Assembly (NCBI RefSeq): GCF_900105755.1 | Contig: NZ_FNTQ01000001.1 | Location: forward strand, 3,162,001-3,226,000 | Direction of reading: 5' to 3' | Length of the DNA: 64,000 nucleotides | From: Streptomyces sp. Ag109_O5-10 | Lineage (GTDB): Bacteria; Actinomycetota; Actinomycetes; Streptomycetales; Streptomycetaceae | Part shown: positions 53,001 to 60,754 of the stretch, in pieces | Layout: each line of letters opens with the position of its first letter | How positions within the stretch are numbered: the first letter of the stretch is position 1 | Notes under the pieces: model-generated | What the model was told of the DNA's origin: nothing | What the model saw: the letters and a program-made list of their open reading frames with translations, nothing else | Databases searched by the model: none | Translations under genes and position numbers: made by a program

Positions 53001-53623
53001 AGGTCGGCGTTGCGAAGCTGCGTGCCCGCCAGGGTGTTCAGCAGTCCGGCGTCCCAGGCCCGCAGCTCCTGTGGGCGTACCAGGTGTTCGGCGAGCTCGG
53101 AGTCGAGTGTGAGCAGGTCGCTGACCAGGTCGGCGAAGGAGCGGGTGAGCGCCGGGTAGGGGCCGGGGGCCTCGCGCAGCACGCGTGCGGCGAGCTGGTA
53201 GCGGGTGGCGTCGGCGAGCAGCCGTGAGGTCGGTTCCAGGCCGATGCGCAGGCCGTGGTCGGTCAGCAGCCGGCCCGCGAAAGCGTGGTAGGTGGAGATG
53301 ACGGGCTCACCGGGCGGGTTGTCCGGGTCGATGACGTCGGGGTCGGTGACGCCGGCTCTGACGAGCGCCTTGCGGACGCGTTCGGCGAGCTCACCCGCCG
53401 CCTTGTTGGTGAAGGTCAGGCCGAGGACCTGCTCCGGGGCCACCTGCCCGGTGCCGACCAGCCAGACCACGCGGGCCGCCATCACCGTCGTCTTGCCCGA
53501 CCCGGCCCCGGCCACGATCACCTGCGGGGCGGGCGGCGCGGTGATGCAGGCCGTCTGCTCCGGGGTGAACGGGATGCCGAGGAGCTCCTTGAGCTGCTCG
53601 GGGTCGGTGATACGGGCGGGCAT
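50027..53623 (-). CDS. adnB: AdnB-type helicase-nuclease subunit (SF1 helicase with PD-(D/E)XK nuclease)
   Basis: AdnAB resects DNA double-strand ends in mycobacteria and streptomycetes, where it takes RecBCD's role. The 1198-residue subunit has Walker A at 39-46 (GAGSGKTT), 'VVLLDEYQDTSVAQRVLL' (motif II), 'VLTAHKSKGLEWDVVAVPG', and a C-terminal nuclease with 'YEIVDWKTSRVRPADPLQLAIYR'. No Fe-S cysteine set is visible in its nuclease. An Ala/Glu-rich repeat tail ends the protein. The ATG at 53623 lies 8 bp from a damage-type -10, so the message may be leaderless. Subunit naming follows gene order in Mycobacterium. Confidence 0.93.
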   Translation of the reverse strand: MPARITDPEQLKELLGIPFTPEQTACITAPPAPQVIVAGAGSGKTTVMAARVVWLVGTGQVAPEQVLGLTFTNKAAGELAERVRKALVRAGVTDPDVIDPDNPPGEPVISTYHAFAGRLLTDHGLRIGLEPTSRLLADATRYQLAARVLREAPGPYPALTRSFADLVSDLLTLDSELAEHLVRPQELRAWDAGLLNTLAGTQLRNADLRKVPEAAAARRELAELVVRYRAAKRERDLLDFGDQIALSAELAGVAEVGRLLREEFRVVLLDEYQDTSVAQRVLLAGLFGAGTGHPVTAVGDPCQAIYGWRGASVANLDDFPEHFAHADGRPATRQALSENRRSGGRLLDLANGLAEPLRALHAGVEALRPAPGAERDGTVRCALLRTHAEEMDWIADSVAHLVRTGTAPGEIAVLCRTATDFAEIQGALVARDVPVEVVGLSGLLHLPEVADLVAVCEVLQDPGANASLVRLLTGPRWRIGPRDLALLGRRARLLVSHARVGDADDPDRRLAAAVEGVDPAEVISLADALDTFLELPFDGDRPGQGDDGLPFSPDARVRFARLATELRELRRSLSDPLMDVLHRVLAVTGLEVELSASPHALAARRRETLSNFLDVAASFAAGDQEATLLAFLGFLRTAAQYEKGLDNALPGGENTVKVLTAHKSKGLEWDVVAVPGLVRGTFPSSQGREKWTAQAKVLPHALRGDSATLPDVEAWDSRGMKAFHEAMKDHQHTEELRLGYVTFTRPRSLILGSGHWWGPSQKKPRGPSDFLRALYDHCAAGHGEIEAWADEPEEDEENPALHTAGADQVWPLPLDAAALARRRAAAETVLAHLEALSDGTGAGAPTGYDAAAAEDPDWPPPPEEEEPDPFEDDLSAPDSADWDSWSTDRPDRPVVPRQATSGAGAGGRRPSRTPEHLSAGEREPARILPTSEGSLLTPEEVRTIASWDRDLDALTGELLRARRTVTDVPLPATLSATQLMRLAEDPDGLAQELARPMPRPPQPAARRGTRFHAWVEARFEELTLPMLEPDELPGTDAEIADERDLEALKEAFERTEYAHRTPYRVEAPFQLSLAGRVVRGRIDAVYRTDHGDGATHRTTYEIVDWKTSRVRPADPLQLAIYRIGWAEQQGVPPESVTAAFVHVRTGEVERPEGLPDRAALERLIVGQGAGEAAGQAAEEAAGQAECDEPPAEDAGPGR

Positions 53624-53631
53624 GAGGAAAG

Positions 53632-53654
53632 AGGCTAGCGGCGAGCACTGACAA
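53632..53654 (-). promoter_or_regulatory. RecA-NDp/PafBC-type DNA-damage promoter of adnB
   Basis: Leftwards: TTGTCAGTG (53654-53646), 8 nt, TAGCCT (53637-53632). This is an exact match to tTGTCRgtg-N8-TAgnnT. The predicted start is at or within 1-2 nt of the adnB ATG. Confidence 0.82.
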
Positions 53655-53737
53655 TCGATAAAACAGCGCAATCGACGACACAGCGCTCACCCCAGGGCAC
53701 AGCGCACTCCGCGACACACCGCTCACTCCGCGACCGC

Positions 53738-56700
53738 TCACTCCACCACGTGCCGCCCCTCCGGCCGCGCGCTGCACGAGGCGCGGAAGGCGCAGTGGGT
53801 GCAGTGCTGGCCGGTGGTCGGCGCGAACCGTTCGTCGAGGACCTTGCCGGCGGCGGAGGCCAGCAGTTCGCCGACCCACTCCCCCTCCAGCGGCTCCTGC
53901 GCCTGCACCTTGGGCAGGGTCTCGCCGCCGTCGCGCTGGGCGGCGCCCTGCCTGAGGTGGACCAGTTCGGCGCCGCCGGGCTCGGGTCGTACGCCGTCGA
54001 AGGCCTCGTCGACGGCGCCCTCGCGGACCGCGAGCTGGTAGACGGCGAGCTGGGGGTGCCGGGTCACCTCGGCCGCGCTGGGTGCCTGTTTGCCGGTCTT
54101 GAAGTCGACGACGTAGGCGCGTCCCTCGCCGTCCGCCTCCACCCGGTCCATCTGGCCGCGGATGCGCACCTCGTAGTCGCCCGCTTCGAGGGTGACGTCG
54201 AAGTCCTGCTCGCTGGCGACCGGGGTGCGTGCGCTGCGGTCCAGGACGTGCCACTTCAGGAAGCGTTCGAGCGCCACGCGCGCGTTGTCCTTCTCCTGCG
54301 CCGACTTCCAGGGCGCGTCGAAGGCGAGCGCGTTCCACACCGAGTCCAGCCGCTCCATGAGGACGGCGAGGTCGGCGGGGGTGCGTCCGGAGGCGACCTC
54401 GTCGGCGAGGACGTGCACGACGTTCCCGAAGCCCTGCGCGGTGGTGGCGGGCGCGTCGGCCTTCACCTCGCGGCCCAGGAACCACTGCAGGCTGCAGGTG
54501 TTGGCGAGCTGGTCGAGAGCGCTGCCGGAGAGCACCACGGGCTGGTCGCGGTCGCGCAGCGGCACCTTGCTCTCGGTCGGCTCGAACATGCCCCACCAGC
54601 GGTAGGGGTGGGCGGACGGCACCAAGGGGCGGCCGTCCTCGTCGGCGAGGGCCGCCAGCCGGGCCAGGCGGCGGGCGGCAGCCTCCCGCAGGGCGTCGGA
54701 GACGCGCGGGTCGACGGTGGTCGCGCGCAACTCGGCGACCAGGGCGGCCACCGCGAGCGGGCGGCGGGGGCGCCCGGTGACGTCCTGGGGTTCGGCGCCC
54801 AGTTCGGTGAGGAACCGGGAGGGCTGGTCGCCGTCGTCCGCGGGGGCCTTCACGGCGGTGACGACGAGGCGTTCACGCGCGCGCGTGGCGGCGACGTAGA
54901 ACAGGCGGCGCTCCTCGGCGAGCAGCGCGCCCGGGGTGAGCGGTTCGGCGAGTCCGTCGCGCCCGATGCGGTCGGCCTCCAGGAGCGAGCCGCGGCGGCG
55001 CAGGTCGGGCCACAGTCCCTCCTGGACGCCGGCCACCACGACCAGGCGCCACTCCAGGCCCTTGGCGCGGTGCGCGGTCATCAGGCGTACGGCGTCGGGG
55101 CGTACCGCGCGGCCGGCGAGGGTGTCGGCGGCGATGTCCTCGGCCTCGATCTCCGCGAGGAAGTTCAGCGCGCCCCGGCCGCCGCTGCGCTCCTCCGCAC
55201 GGGCGGCCGTGGCGAACAGGGCGCACACGGCGTCCAGGTCACGGTCGGCGTTGCGGCCGGCCGCGCCGCCGCGCCGGGCGGAGCGCTCCAGGCGGGAGGG
55301 CCAGGGCGTGCCGTTCCACAGGACCCACAGCGCCTCCTCGGCCGTACCGCCGCCCGCAAGGCGCTCCCGGGCCTTGCCGAGCAACGCGCCGAGGCGCTGC
55401 GCGCCGCGGGCGTACCCGGGGTCGTGCACGGCGAGGCGCTCGGGCTCGGCGAGCGCCCGCGCGAGCAGTTCGTCCGAGGGGGGCGGGAAGGCGTTGCCGG
55501 CGGCGCGCTCCTCGTCGCGCAGGGCACGGCCGAGGCGCCGCAGGTCGGCCGCGTCCATGCCGGCGAGGGGGGAGGTGAGCAGGGTGAGCGCGGTCTCGGT
55601 GTCGAGCCGGAAGCCGCCCTCCTCCGCATCCGGCTCCGCCTCGCCCTCCGCCACCGCGCGCAGTGCCGTCAGCAGGGGTGCCACCGCCGGTTCGTGGCGC
55701 AGCGGCACGTCGTCGCCGTCGATGTCCAGGGGCACGCCGGCCGCGGTGAGCGCGCGGCGGACCGTGGGGATGGTGCGGGCCCCGGCGCGCACCAGGACGG
55801 CCATGTCGCTCCAGCGGACGCCGTCCTCCAGGTGCGCGCGGCGCAGGATGTCGGCGATGTTGTCCAGCTCGGTGCCGGACGTCGGGTACGTGTAGACCTC
55901 GACGCTGCCGCCGTCCCGCGCGGCGGTCAGCTCGCGGTGCGCGCGCACCTTGTCGGCGGGCAGCCGGGTCAGCGGCATCCGCTGGGTCAGCAGCCGGGTC
56001 GCGGCCAGCAGGCCGGCCCCGGACCGGCGGGACGTGCGCAGCACCTGCACCGGGGCGGGACGGCCGTCCACGCGCGCGAAGGCGGACGGGAAGTCCAGGA
56101 TGCCGTTCACGTCGGCGCCGCGGAACGTGTAGATCGACTGGTCCGGGTCGCCGAACGCGACCAGGGTCCGGCCGCCGCCGGCCAGGGCGTGCAGCAGGCG
56201 TACCTGGGCCGGGTCGGTGTCCTGGTACTCGTCGACGTACACGGCGTCGTAGCGGCCCGCGAGGTCCAGGGCGACCTCGGGGCGGTGGGCGAGCAGCACC
56301 GCGCGGTGGACGAGTTCGGCGTAGTCGAGGACACCCTGGAGGTCGAGGACGTCGAGGTACTCGGCGAGGAAGGCGGCCGCGGCCCGCCAGTCGGGGCGGC
56401 CGATGCGGTGGGCGAAGGCGTCCAGGGCGGCCGGGTCCAGGCCCAGCTCGCGGCTGCGGGCGAGGACCGCGCGGACCTCGTCGGCGAAGCCCCGGGTGGT
56501 GAGGCAGGCGCGCAGTTCGTCGGGCCAGCGCACGTGGTCGAGCCCGAGCCGCTCCAGGTCGGGCTGGCCGGCCAGCAGCTCGCGGACGGCGACGTCCTGC
56601 TCGGGGCCGGACAGCAGCCGCAGCGGATCCACGAACAGGCCGGCGTCCTGGTGGGCGCGGACCAGGGCGTAGCAGTACGAGTGGAAGGTGGTCGCCCGGG

Positions 56701-57031
56701 GGGCGGCGGCCGTGCCCACCCGCAGGGCCATGCGGTCGCGCAGTTCGACGGCGGCCTTCCGGCTGAAGGTCAGCACCAGGATCCGCTCGGGGTCCGCGCC
56801 CCGGGCGATCCGGGCGGCCACGGACTCCACCAGGGTGGTGGTCTTGCCGGTGCCGGGACCCGCGAGGACGAGCAGCGGGCCGGATGCGTGGTCAACCACG
56901 GCGCGCTGCGCGGCGTCCAGACGAGGGGGATCCACGTCGGCCGGCGGGGTACGGACCAGTCGGTAAGCGCCACGGTTCCCCTGCCGCACCTGGAGGTGCG
57001 GCAGGTTCCTGGTGGAGGAAGAGGAGCTCAC
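53738..57031 (-). CDS. adnA: AdnA-type helicase-nuclease subunit with four-Cys nuclease domain
   Basis: The 1097-residue SF1 protein has Walker A at 57-65 (AGPGTGKTT), 'YVDEYQDTDPAQVRLLHALA' and 'LMTAHRAKGLEWRLVVVAG'. The C-terminal PD-(D/E)XK nuclease has 'AYVVDFKTGKQAPSAAEVTRHPQLAVYQ' flanked by Cys in 'ANTCSLQWFLG' and 'HCTHCAFRASC', the arrangement of an Fe-S-staple (AddB-type) nuclease. The GTG at 57031 begins a short Ser-rich leader. adnB follows after 114 bp with its own promoter. Confidence 0.92.
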   Translation of the reverse strand: MSSSSSTRNLPHLQVRQGNRGAYRLVRTPPADVDPPRLDAAQRAVVDHASGPLLVLAGPGTGKTTTLVESVAARIARGADPERILVLTFSRKAAVELRDRMALRVGTAAAPRATTFHSYCYALVRAHQDAGLFVDPLRLLSGPEQDVAVRELLAGQPDLERLGLDHVRWPDELRACLTTRGFADEVRAVLARSRELGLDPAALDAFAHRIGRPDWRAAAAFLAEYLDVLDLQGVLDYAELVHRAVLLAHRPEVALDLAGRYDAVYVDEYQDTDPAQVRLLHALAGGGRTLVAFGDPDQSIYTFRGADVNGILDFPSAFARVDGRPAPVQVLRTSRRSGAGLLAATRLLTQRMPLTRLPADKVRAHRELTAARDGGSVEVYTYPTSGTELDNIADILRRAHLEDGVRWSDMAVLVRAGARTIPTVRRALTAAGVPLDIDGDDVPLRHEPAVAPLLTALRAVAEGEAEPDAEEGGFRLDTETALTLLTSPLAGMDAADLRRLGRALRDEERAAGNAFPPPSDELLARALAEPERLAVHDPGYARGAQRLGALLGKARERLAGGGTAEEALWVLWNGTPWPSRLERSARRGGAAGRNADRDLDAVCALFATAARAEERSGGRGALNFLAEIEAEDIAADTLAGRAVRPDAVRLMTAHRAKGLEWRLVVVAGVQEGLWPDLRRRGSLLEADRIGRDGLAEPLTPGALLAEERRLFYVAATRARERLVVTAVKAPADDGDQPSRFLTELGAEPQDVTGRPRRPLAVAALVAELRATTVDPRVSDALREAAARRLARLAALADEDGRPLVPSAHPYRWWGMFEPTESKVPLRDRDQPVVLSGSALDQLANTCSLQWFLGREVKADAPATTAQGFGNVVHVLADEVASGRTPADLAVLMERLDSVWNALAFDAPWKSAQEKDNARVALERFLKWHVLDRSARTPVASEQDFDVTLEAGDYEVRIRGQMDRVEADGEGRAYVVDFKTGKQAPSAAEVTRHPQLAVYQLAVREGAVDEAFDGVRPEPGGAELVHLRQGAAQRDGGETLPKVQAQEPLEGEWVGELLASAAGKVLDERFAPTTGQHCTHCAFRASCSARPEGRHVVE

Positions 57032-57297
57032 GTGGTTCGCCGGTCCTGGTGGGTGTGCTGGTCGGTGCGCGGTCGCGCGGGTGCGGAGGTGGCCGCGGGG
57101 TGAGCGGGACACGCGCAGCCGACGCTACGCCGACGAACCGGACGGAAGCAGCGCTTCCGCTTCTTCCCGTCAGCCTCCGCAGGCACTCGCGGCACGCGCG
57201 CCGCACATCTCACGAACGTACGTCATGCCACGGACGTCCCCGGTGTCCCTCTTACGGGCCACAGGTTGCCACCAAGGGCCTCCGATGGCGGAAGCTG

Positions 57298-57684
57298 TCA
57301 GGTGTGAGCCCCCGCGTCCGCGCCGCCGTCCCACCGCGCCCGCCTCATGTCGAGCCGCGGCAGGTGGCCCTCCGCGGCCCTGCTCGCCTCCTTCAGCGGG
57401 GTCCCCTCGGCACGGTAGTGGTCCAGCGCGCCCAGCTCGTGGCCCGGGAGCAGGACCCCGTCGGCACGCACCACCCGCCACCAGGGGACGGTGCCGCCGT
57501 AGAGGGACATCACCCGCCCGACCTGGCGCGGCCCTCCCTCCTCCAGCCACTCCGCGACGTCGCCGTACGTCATCACGCGCCCGGGCGGGATCCGCTCGGC
57601 GACCTCCAGGACCCGCTCGGCGTACTCGGGCAGTTCGTCCGCGTACCCCTCTCGGGTGTCCTCGGGAAGGCTCTGCTCGCTCAT
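57298..57684 (-). CDS. Alkyltransferase-like (ATL) protein
   Basis: A 128-residue MGMT-fold protein. The DNA-binding and active-site region is recognisable (RIPPGRVMTYGDVAEWL; GGTVPWWRVVRADGVL), but the alkyl-acceptor motif PCHRV reads PWWRV. Trp in place of the Cys is the hallmark of ATL proteins, which bind O6-alkylguanine without repairing it and hand it to nucleotide excision repair. The ATG at 57684 begins MSEQSLPED; it lies 7 bp from a damage-promoter-like -10. The Mycobacterium counterpart is Rv3204. Confidence 0.92.
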   Translation of the reverse strand: MSEQSLPEDTREGYADELPEYAERVLEVAERIPPGRVMTYGDVAEWLEEGGPRQVGRVMSLYGGTVPWWRVVRADGVLLPGHELGALDHYRAEGTPLKEASRAAEGHLPRLDMRRARWDGGADAGAHT

Positions 57685-57691
57685 TCGCCCC

Positions 57692-57714
57692 ATCCTGCCG
57701 CACCCCACCGACAA
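57692..57714 (-). promoter_or_regulatory. RecA-NDp-like promoter of the ATL gene
   Basis: Leftwards: TTGTCGGTG (57714-57706), 8 nt, CAGGAT (57697-57692). It fits the damage consensus with one mismatch, C for T at the first -10 base. Spacing to the ATG (7 bp) copies that of adnB. Confidence 0.55.
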
Positions 57715-57845
57715 CCGGCCCGGCCCGCGGCGGGCCGCCGCCTCGCCCTCTCGCGGCGCTTGGGGCAGACTGTGCGCCCCCGCATCTGCACCCTGATGCC
57801 CCCCGGTGTCGGTGGAGCATGCCACCATCGTGCGGGCGGTGACTG

Positions 57846-60620
57846 GTGATACGAGATCAAGAAGAGACGACCGGGCAGCAGGGCGTGCACCCCGAGGGCG
57901 GGGCGGGCACCTCTGACGCTGCCGCGCGCCCGGACGTGCCCGGATCCGACACCCCGCACCCGGACACCGCGCGGCCGGACGCCGTGGACCCAGACGCCGT
58001 CGCGACGGAGGCCGCAGCGGAAGCCGAGGCCGAACACGGGTGCGCCGAGGCGCACGCCGACGAGGTGGAGGGCGACGAACCGCTGCTCCCCGCGCGCGTG
58101 CACCGCCCCTCCGACCTCATGCGGCTCCTGGTCGGCGTGCTCGCCATCGCCGTCCTGCTCGGCATCTCGGCGGTCGCGCACGGCACCACCTCCGGTCTCG
58201 AACAGGACATCAACAAGGGCACCGGGCAGGCTCCCGACCTGCTGATCAGGTTCGCGGGGCTGGCCTCGAGCATCGCGATCCTGCTGGTGCCGGTCGCGTT
58301 CGCGATCGAACGGCTGATCAAGCGGGACGGGCTGCGGATCGCCGACGGCGTGCTCGCGGCCGTCCTCGCGCACGGCGTGACCCTGGCCACCGACCTGTGG
58401 GTCGCGCGGGCCGCCCCGGGCTCGATCCAGGAGGCGCTGACCCAGCCCTCCCCCGGCGACATCCACGCCCTCACCGACCCGGTGCACGGCTATCTCGCGC
58501 CCGTCATCGCCTACATGACGGCGGTCGGCATGTCCCGGCGGCCGAGATGGCGCGCGGTGCTGTGGATCGTGCTGCTCCTCGACGCGTTCTCCATGCTCGT
58601 CACCGGCTACACCACACCGTTCTCGATCATCCTCACGGTGCTGATCGGCTGGACCGTCGCCTACGGCACGCTGTACGCCGTCGGCTCCCCCAACGTCCGC
58701 CCCACCGGACGGACCCTGCTGGCGGGCCTCAGGCACGTCGGCTTCCACCCGGTCGGCGCGGCCCGCGAGGAGGCCCTGGACACCGAGAACGGCGACCGGG
58801 GCCGGCGCTATTTCGTCACCCTGGAGGACGGCCCGCCGCTGGACGTCACCGTCGTCGACCGGGAACAGCAGGCCCAGGGCTTCTTCTACCGCGCGTGGCG
58901 CAACCTGACCCTGCGCGGCTTCGCCACCCGCTCCAGCCTGCAGTCCCTGCGCCAGGCCCTGGAGCAGGAGGCCCTGCTGGCCTACGCGGCGATCGCGGCC
59001 GGCGCCAACGCGCCCAAGCTGATCGCCACCTCCGAGCTGGGCCCCGACGCCGTGATGCTCGTCTACGAGCACACCGGCGGACGTACCCTCGACTCGCTGG
59101 CCGACGAGGAGATCACCGACGAACTGCTGCGCCACACCTGGCACCAGGTGCAGGCGTTGCAGTCGCGCCGGATCGCGCACCGCAGGCTCGCGGGCGACGC
59201 CATCCTGGTGGATCGTTCCGGCACCGTGATCCTCACCGACCTGCGCGGCGGTGAGATCGCGGCCGGTGAACTGCTGCTGCGCATGGACGTCGCCCAGCTG
59301 GTCACCACGCTGGGGCTCAGAGTGGGCGCCGAGCGCGCGGTGGCCTCGGCGGTCGGCGTGCTCGGCCCCGACGCCGTCGCCGACTGCCTGCCGATGCTCC
59401 AGCCGATCGCGCTCACGCGCTCCACGCGCGCGACGCTGCGCAGACTGGCCAGGGAGCGCGCCCAGCGCGAGCGGGACGCGGTCCTGGAGGCGTCCCGGCA
59501 GGCCAAGCAGGCCCGCACCGAGGAGGCCGGGAAGCCCGACAAGAAGACGGTGCGCGCGGAGCAGCGGGCCGAGAAGCGGGCGCTGGACGACGCGCTGGAG
59601 GAGGCCCGCGAGGAGGATCTGCTCACCCAGATCCGGCACCAGGTGCTGAAGATCAGGCCGCAGGCGCCCGTGGAGCCGGCCCGTCTGGAGCGGGTGCGGC
59701 CGCGCACGCTGATCAGCGTCATCGCCGGCGCGATCGGCGGGTACTACCTGCTGACCCAGCTCACCCACATCGAGTTCGGCCCCCTGGTCGCGAACGCCCA
59801 GTGGGGCTGGGTGGTCGCCGCGGTGCTGTTCTCGGCCGTCAGCTATGTCGCCGCCGCGATGTCGCTGCTCGGCTTCGTACCGGAGCGGGTGCCGTTCGTA
59901 CGGACCGTGGCGGCACAACTCGCCGGGTCGTTCGTGAAGATCGTCGCCCCCGCCGCGGTCGGCGGTGTCGCCCTCAACACGCGCTTCCTGCAGCGCGCGG
60001 GCGTGCGCCCCGGGGGCGCGGTCGCGAGCGTCGGTGCCTCGCAGCTGTTCGGGCTGGGCTGCCACATCCTGATGCTGCTGTCCTTCGGTTATCTGACCGG
60101 CACCGAGAAGACCCCTTCGCTGTCCCCGTCCCGCACGGTCATCGCGGGCCTGCTGACCGTCGCGGTGCTGGTCCTCGTGGTGACCTCGGTGCCGTTCCTG
60201 CGGAAGTTCGTCAGCACGCGCGTGCGGTCGCTCTTCGCGGGTGTCGTGCCGCGCATGCTGGACGTGCTGCAGCGCCCGCAGAAGCTCGTCACCGGCATCG
60301 GCGGCATGCTGCTGCTGACCGCCTGCTTCGTGATGTGCCTCGACGCCTCCATCCGCGCGTTCGGCGACCAGTCGACCTCGCTGAGCATCGCCAGCGTCGC
60401 GGTCGTCTTCCTCGCCGGCAACGCGCTCGGCTCCGCGGCGCCTACCCCGGGCGGTGTCGGTGCGGTCGAGGCGACCCTGACCGTCGGTCTGATCGCCGTC
60501 GGCCTGCCCAAGGAGGTCGCCGCGCCCGCCGTCCTCCTGTACCGGCTGCTGACCCTGTGGCTACCCGTCCTCCCGGGCTGGCTGGCCTTCAACCACCTCT
60601 CCCGCAAGGGCGCGCTCTAG
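57846..60620 (+). CDS. Large membrane protein: flippase/LPG-synthase-like domain with internal kinase-like domain
   Basis: A 924-residue protein in four parts: a disordered acidic N-terminus (1-90), a first membrane block of about six helices (95-285), a cytoplasmic domain (about 300-600) resembling an ABC1/RIO-type kinase lobe ('YAAIAAGANAPKLIATSELG', 'VMLVYEHTGGRTL', 'RRIAHRRLAGDAILVDRSGTVILTDLRGG') and ending in a charged coiled coil, and a C-terminal LPG_synthase_TM block (about 625-920; 'GGVALNTRFLQRAGVRPGGAVASVG', 'PTPGGVGAVEATLTVGL'). It may act in envelope lipid or polymer export; the substrate is unknown. The GTG at 57846 is divergent from the ATL gene. Confidence 0.9.
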   Translation: MIRDQEETTGQQGVHPEGGAGTSDAAARPDVPGSDTPHPDTARPDAVDPDAVATEAAAEAEAEHGCAEAHADEVEGDEPLLPARVHRPSDLMRLLVGVLAIAVLLGISAVAHGTTSGLEQDINKGTGQAPDLLIRFAGLASSIAILLVPVAFAIERLIKRDGLRIADGVLAAVLAHGVTLATDLWVARAAPGSIQEALTQPSPGDIHALTDPVHGYLAPVIAYMTAVGMSRRPRWRAVLWIVLLLDAFSMLVTGYTTPFSIILTVLIGWTVAYGTLYAVGSPNVRPTGRTLLAGLRHVGFHPVGAAREEALDTENGDRGRRYFVTLEDGPPLDVTVVDREQQAQGFFYRAWRNLTLRGFATRSSLQSLRQALEQEALLAYAAIAAGANAPKLIATSELGPDAVMLVYEHTGGRTLDSLADEEITDELLRHTWHQVQALQSRRIAHRRLAGDAILVDRSGTVILTDLRGGEIAAGELLLRMDVAQLVTTLGLRVGAERAVASAVGVLGPDAVADCLPMLQPIALTRSTRATLRRLARERAQRERDAVLEASRQAKQARTEEAGKPDKKTVRAEQRAEKRALDDALEEAREEDLLTQIRHQVLKIRPQAPVEPARLERVRPRTLISVIAGAIGGYYLLTQLTHIEFGPLVANAQWGWVVAAVLFSAVSYVAAAMSLLGFVPERVPFVRTVAAQLAGSFVKIVAPAAVGGVALNTRFLQRAGVRPGGAVASVGASQLFGLGCHILMLLSFGYLTGTEKTPSLSPSRTVIAGLLTVAVLVLVVTSVPFLRKFVSTRVRSLFAGVVPRMLDVLQRPQKLVTGIGGMLLLTACFVMCLDASIRAFGDQSTSLSIASVAVVFLAGNALGSAAPTPGGVGAVEATLTVGLIAVGLPKEVAAPAVLLYRLLTLWLPVLPGWLAFNHLSRKGAL

Positions 60621-60706
60621 GGCCGTACCCCGGCTCCCGCGAGGACGCGCTTCAGGGGCCGTACCCCGGATCCCGCGAGGACGCCCTCCAGGGGCCGTAC
60701 CCCGGA
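60620..60706 (+). repeat. Tandem 35-36-bp repeat, 2.4 copies
   Basis: Units start at 60620, 60655 and 60691 (partial). Each reads AGGGGCCGTACCCCGG, then CTCCCGCGAGGACGC and TTC, and contains a short palindrome (GGGGC..ACCCC) that could fold as a hairpin. The array begins at the last base of the preceding stop codon and fills most of the gap before the next gene. Confidence 0.85.
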
Positions 60707-60754
60707 CGGCTCGTGCCCCGCGCGCGTGGCCTTGCGCGACCCCAGGATGGGAGC

